Part shown: piece by piece, positions 59,176 to 64,000 of the stretch
Layout: every line of letters starts with the position of its first letter
How positions within the stretch are numbered: position 1 is the first letter of the stretch
Assembly: GCA_029959195.1 (NCBI GenBank)
Contig: CP114123.1
Span: forward strand, 372,001 to 436,000
Reading direction: 5' to 3'
Source of the DNA: Dictyophora rubrovolvata
Taxonomy: Eukaryota; Basidiomycota; Agaricomycetes; Phallales; Phallaceae
Length of the DNA stretch: 64,000 nt
Notes under the pieces: generated by a model
What the model was told of the DNA's origin: nothing
Databases searched by the model: none
The model's input: the letters and a program-made list of their open reading frames with translations, nothing else
Translations under genes and position numbers: made by a program

Positions 59176-59754
59176 GCTTCAGACTCGTTGTGTGGTTTGA
59201 ACCACTGACCGGCGGAGTCGTAATGCATGCGTGACATGTGTGACATACACTATGTGCGCTTGTGGGTTTCTTGTTCTTCCTCTTAGCGTATCCTCTCGAC
59301 GAAAATTGCTTGTCTATGATGGCAGTCTCCTTTCTCAGCATCATGGTCAACGGGGGAAACAACGGTATGGACCAACTGGTGTGTGTATCTCTCACTCTCG
59401 TCTGTACCCCAAACCCTTTTACTCTCTTTAGTCAAGTTTACTACGAGCCTTTCGACATAGGGCTAGGGGGATGTATTTCACTGCAGGATGATTCAAAATT
59501 ATAGTAGCATTACTTAAATGAGCTAGAGAACGGAAGAGCGGGCAACGCGACGCGAGTGAATTCGACATTCAAAGACGCCTCGGAGCAAGACTGAGAGTGT
59601 CATACAGTCTTGCCGTCTGTCTTTGTCTGGGTGTATGTTTATAACGAGAAAATCTGACACCACTGTCATGGGCGTAAACGTGCCTTTTGAGAAGAAAAAT
59701 ACCTCGAGGTAAGTCGAGCAAGACGCGCAGAGATTCAGGTGCTCACGTCCTTAT
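59176..59754. repeat. Array block upstream of class 1 bZIP copy, unit 4
   Basis: Counterpart of 41,401-41,991. Only this copy has an intact GTAAGT donor at 59,709, placed 49 nt before the CAG at the bZIP breakpoint; the sister copies read GCAAGT and GCAGGC. Confidence 0.55.
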
Positions 59755-60645
59755 CAGTTGCTATCGATTCCGTCTTTTCTTTTAATGACATACTCCAGCC
59801 TGATGTTTGCGAGGACAATTTCCTCACGTCTCCCCAACTATTAGACCAGACTCCACAAACTTCGTTCATCGACACTCCTTACGATGAAGATTTATGCTCC
59901 CCTTTCCTCGACGGTGGCTCTGGTAGCCACCTCCTTTCGGTTCCATAGTTCAGCAAGCGAAGGAGGAAACCTGTGTAATGCCTGCTGTGATCATCACTCC
60001 GGTGCCGCCGCCCGCCCTTGACTCATTCGGTTCCCCGCAGTACATCACCTCCCCATTGTTAGATCCCGCCTCGTGTTTTCCCAATGCTTCAAAGGTCGAG
60101 CCAGTTGCCCCCGCTCTGCCATCTCTTGACGACGCATTGTATAAAATCCCTCAGACTCCAGCTTTGTCGCCTTCACTTCTTATCACACCCGCTCGACTGC
60201 CGATGCAGCTCCCACCATCTATTGCACCGCCGCATTCTGTCTCGATCAACGAAAACTCTTCCAACAGGTATTCGACGTGGAATTACACCTTCTTCACTCG
60301 TCCCTCTCGATGCGCTGACACAATCTCATAATTATTCCGCCCCTTCTGCTACCTCTCGCAAATTGGTTCCCACCGTGTTCAAAGCCAAAAAGCGTGGGCG
60401 CTTGGAGGCAGAAGGTGGTGGTGGTGAGGACGAAGATGAAGATGAAATTTCACTCGACCCTTCAACAATGGGCGCGAATGAGACGAAACGAAGACAGAAT
60501 ACTCTTGCGGCGCGACGGAGGCGTATGCGGAAACTGGAGCACACTCGCGAGCTCGAAGATTCTTTGACTGCCATGACTCAAGATCGCGATATGTGGATGA
60601 CTCGAGCAATATGAAGCTGAAAATAAGTTGCGATCGCAGTTATGA
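59755..60645 (+). pseudogene. bZIP (Gcn4-type) copy, class 1, unit 4, bZIP domain kept
   Basis: Least decayed copy. The activation segment reads NDILQPDVCEDNFLTSPQL to PFLDGG, then a frameshift; the Pro-rich middle is open from 59,978 to 60,331 in one frame. A second shift puts the last part in the frame of a 176-codon ORF, 60,084-60,614. That ORF contains RRQNTLAARRRRMRKL (Ser to Arg at the position before the invariant Arg) and the zipper, ending at a frameshifted TRAI instead of TRAYEAENKL. If expressed, it would be a DNA-binding region without activation domain. Start at ATG 60,084 is possible but unproven. Confidence 0.8.
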
Positions 60646-60967
60646 TCTTTTCTTTTATGATTTTTGTTTTCGTCCCAGTTTCCCTTTCCTTGTTTCTATG
60701 ACGGGGATATATTATGTCCTCTATTCATGTATCTCTGCCGAATCATGTCTCTATTTTTCCCCAAACCCCCAAGTCCCCTTCTCGTCCCCTCTCTCAACCT
60801 CCTTGATATTTCCCCATTCGTTGCCCCCACTATCCACAATCCACAATTCACAATCAGCGTTTCCTTAACCTATCCCTTCCCAAATTATTTCTTTGATGTG
60901 AAACCGATCTCTTTCAAATGGGTTTTGAAATAGTGAAATGTACCGACATTTGACTGTTGTTAAATAC

Positions 60968-60997
60968 CGTCGAGGATAGTGTCCTCGACGAAATAAA
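60968..60997 (+). terminator. Conserved stem-loop plus AATAAA, copy 3
   Basis: Stem-loop 60,968-60,990 and AATAAA 60,992-60,997, identical to the block at 14,685-14,714. Confidence 0.65.
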
Positions 60998-61770
60998 GTG
61001 TTGCGTTAATTGTATTACTCTTGATGTTCTTCCTCGATATTTAAGCTTCTAAGTTGGTCGAGCAATTGATATCGACGCAATAATAACACGCAGGATATTT
61101 TTCCCTTGAAAGAGCTTGATGCGCTTAGCTGTGCAGCAGTTGGCGAGCCATGAGTGAAAATTCTATAAGCCCTCAAGGTCATTCCACTGTCGCTCGAAGG
61201 AACGTCATTGTACACACCTTTCTTCTTTTGTTGCACTTAGGTCAAACAATGGTATACACAGTTAAAGTCATTGATGGCCTTTCTAGAGTTGCGTTTATTG
61301 TGTTACTTCTGTTGTCCCTCCTTGTTACCTGAGCTTTGAGATTGTTGAAGTCGACACGTGTCGAGGCGCAGGTGAGAGAGTTGAAGCAGTCAACGTCAAC
61401 ACTTGGTTGCATGACCGGAAGTCATCATATATGCCAGACAGTACTTATATGCACAGCCATTGGCAACATTGGCTGTTAATCATTTCCTGCCGACGCGGCG
61501 AAGCCGAGTTGCAATTCACTGTTATCAATTAAAGTGTCAGACTTGAATACAAAATTAATAAATATGGTTGCCGAGGGCTTTTACAAGTCATAAGAATCAA
61601 CAGATTTTAAATACTGAGAAGTTGGAACACGCTATAATTTGTTTTCGCGTCATAGGTTTCTATGCACTTAGGTGTTGAAGCTTGAACTTTGATCTATCGA
61701 ACTGCGAAAAGAAAAAAATCGTTAATGACCCCCCAAAATAAAGATGGTGACACTGACACACAGATATGAT
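60998..61770. repeat. Array spacer, unit 4/5
   Basis: Combines the long spacer seen at 14,715-15,270 with the 51,521-51,946 version. No gene. Confidence 0.5.
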
Positions 61771-63464
61771 CTAGTCTTGAGCAGTCTGGATGTCTGAATC
61801 TTCCATAGATTCAAATCCAGGATTATCATGATCGCCTTCCACATTTATATTTTCAGGATCTGGAGTGGCCAGCTCAATAATGAGAGACTGGTGTACACGT
61901 TGAAGGACATTTGAAAGTTGCATTGGTGGCAGGGATTTATTGTTAGCCTCAATTTTAGTAGAGTTAAGGCTGCGAAGGTCTAGTGTAAAATCAGCTACGA
62001 GGATGCTTGATAAGCTTGTAAGGAAAGTCATGATAAGTGTTACGGATGCCAACCAAAAAATATTCTTACGCATTTTGGTAAAGAGTAAACCCATATGACA
62101 AAATCTGGAAAAGGAATGTGGACTAATCAAGTCAAGTGACTATGATTGACACAAAAAATGGAGTGATTACATTTTGAAACTGGGAAAAGAATAACAGAGC
62201 TTGCAAACACAAATTAATTTTAACTCACCTCTGTTAGGACTTCAGTTGTGACGCTAATGACAATGACAAAGCTTGCGGATCCATAGCTTGAGAGATTACC
62301 ATCGTACAGAAACTGTGTGCTTACCAAAATTTTAAGATACCTGATAGCCACTTGTTATCTAGAGATTCATAAATACATTTGACAAGACCTACTTTGTGCC
62401 ATCAATACAGACACAAGACTGTGTGTACTTTGTATCCCAGCCTCGCGTTTCAATTTCCATGTACCCCAAACCTTCCACATACAAATGCCGAATATAAGGA
62501 TGTCAGTGAGTATATTACAAATATTGTCAATGGATCCAAGTATGACATCACTGGCTAACATGTGTATTCTTTTACAATTGGCCCAAATTTTCAAAATAAG
62601 CATGAAACATACTGGGGAGACTAAAAACTGACAATTGACACATTCAATATGTAAGGAACAAGATTGAATTAATGACCTTGTAAAACATCCTGGGAATGCT
62701 GATACAGCTAGATGAAGGATGAAGGATGAGGTGATTACAGTTAAAATTAGTAAACTCAATTTTCTTACAATACAAATGAAGTACTAATCTTGAGAGAAAA
62801 CCAAAAGCTAAGGCCACAGTTGCAGGGATTTTGCCCCGGCACAAAGTATGTGCTCGAACGACCATTAAACCTAAGACAAGTACTATTACTGTTTAATTGA
62901 AATAACTCATTATGATAATATGCACCTTGAACACCAATATAGGTCAAGACTGACGCAAAGCTTGTTACATTAGCAAGCATGTTACAAGATCTTTAGATTT
63001 CTCCAATTTATGTCAATCAGAATGAGTAGGATATCTTACCTTCCTAGCTTTAAGTTATTTAAAATCAGAGTTCGCAGATGCCATGACACATAACCAACCT
63101 ACCGGCACCAAGTTTACTGCCAAATTAAGTACTCCCAGAGCCAAGGCCCCATATCTTGCAAAGATGTACAACCATGTAGGCAAGCTGAATGACTTGAGCC
63201 ATATATGCTCTATTTCTTGTGACAGCTTTAACAGGGCAACATAGAAAGGAAGTACTGAGGTTTTGTTTTATAATAAAGCTTGTCATCAAACATCTAAATT
63301 GTCACTCACTTGTAGAACTGAAGAGAAGCCAATTGAAGATATTGCTAATATTCCTCAATCAAAATAATATCAGACACGAAGAGAGAAGCATACGCATACT
63401 TTTCCTGATATTCCTGGATAATGTTGTCTACAATTGCAGTTGGGTTATTGTTTGTGCTGTTCAT
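61771..63464 (-). CDS. DUF6533 domain membrane protein, copy F
   Basis: Start ATG at 63,464 in the MNSTNNN-like context. The core FYVALLKLSQEIEHIWL then PTWLYIFARYG lies at about 63,130-63,240. Later segments are GKIPATVALAFGF (about 62,795-62,830) and ICNILTDILIFGICMWK (about 62,460-62,545). The final block, with LTSLSSILVADFTLDLR, ends DSDIQTAQD at 61,771. The exon 1 region is slightly shortened relative to B. Organised like the other copies; function unknown. Confidence 0.67.
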
Positions 63465-64000
63465 GATATCAGGGGCAATGACGGAGAATTAGGGTGATCA
63501 GGCTGTGAGAAGTTGGGTGTCTCCACAAGGAAAGGCTAGATGCCCATGCCCATAAATATGGTTATGTCGGGATTGGATAATTTCAATTATTGGATATTAA
63601 AATTGCCATTTTGATATCTCACTCGAGAAGGCGGAGGAACTCACAGTGGAGTGTGAGATCCCTTGGCAAGACCCACTAGGCTAAGCATACTGAGTTGACG
63701 TTTCAGACCCGGTAACCATAGGACTCTATCAAGATGAAATAACTGATTCTGTGGAAGTAAAAGGTATTTTGCACTGTTACTCTCACCTACCATGCCCCTT
63801 GTAATTGCAGGGAATTGAGAGTGTAATCTTCGTATCCCAAGTTATGCCTCAAATTAAACTAGGATCACATTGATTAATGCAGGGAGCTGTTGATTTTGTT
63901 AACTCGTGGGTTGACGCAGTCGCTCTGATGAGTGAACTCAACACCCAGGCATCACAAGACCATTCAATGCGCACTGTTGATGAGTCTTAAAAATATTTAA
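63465..64000. repeat. Array block upstream of DUF6533 F, cut by window edge
   Basis: Matches 45,900-46,440 and 53,700-54,120, including the CACTCGAGAAGG and GTGAGATCCC words. The array therefore continues beyond the window. Confidence 0.55.

Noticed and set aside
1-64000. tRNA, rRNA, CRISPR, or LTR/LINE retroelements
   Set aside because: No tRNA-like cloverleaf, rRNA stretch, regular spacer array, long terminal repeat pair or reverse-transcriptase motif was recognised.

Overview
This window is nuclear DNA of a filamentous basidiomycete, most likely an Agaricomycete. Coding regions are cut by many introns of about 45-75 nt, and several families typical of that class are present: DUF6533 membrane proteins, a Plavaka-type transposase and a DUF6698 protein. 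Species cannot be named from the sequence.

Left part (about 1-15,000) is a normal gene region. After a low-information stretch and a 5'-truncated DUF6533 copy come a class I histone deacetylase of the Rpd3 type (minus strand), the exomer subunit Chs5, the WD40 protein Ski8, a secreted GDSL/SGNH esterase, and a 505-residue bZIP activator of the Gcn4/Cpc1 type with a long leader rich in upstream ATGs.

From the bZIP gene to the right edge the DNA is a decayed tandem array. A module of bZIP sequence (+), DUF6533 gene (-), HDAC fragment (-) and, in two units, a homeodomain gene (+) recurs about five times. The DUF6533 genes end near 15.3, 20.8, 44.2, 51.9 and 61.8 kb. Almost every bZIP and HDAC copy is broken, and HDAC copies keep intron positions, so they arose by DNA duplication. 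The core DUF6533 segment stays open in all five copies. The homeodomain gene is whole at 38.7-39.8 kb and broken at 56.6-57.6 kb.

DUF6533 copy C carries two DNA transposon insertions. The first (21,358-32,944, 11.6 kb) holds a nearly complete Plavaka-type transposase, a DUF6698 gene, a small coiled-coil gene and a captured, broken Kin4-like kinase. The second (32,997-34,188) is a 1.2 kb non-autonomous element. A 268 bp MITE at 43,601-43,868 has the same termini as the large element. Related array copies supply the empty sites, so the ends and 2 bp target duplications can be read directly.

The HDAC, bZIP and homeodomain genes would act in transcription, Chs5 in Golgi-to-surface cargo export and Ski8 in RNA decay or recombination. 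I see no evidence that they form one pathway. The array looks like local segmental amplification in which the DUF6533 genes are the best preserved part.
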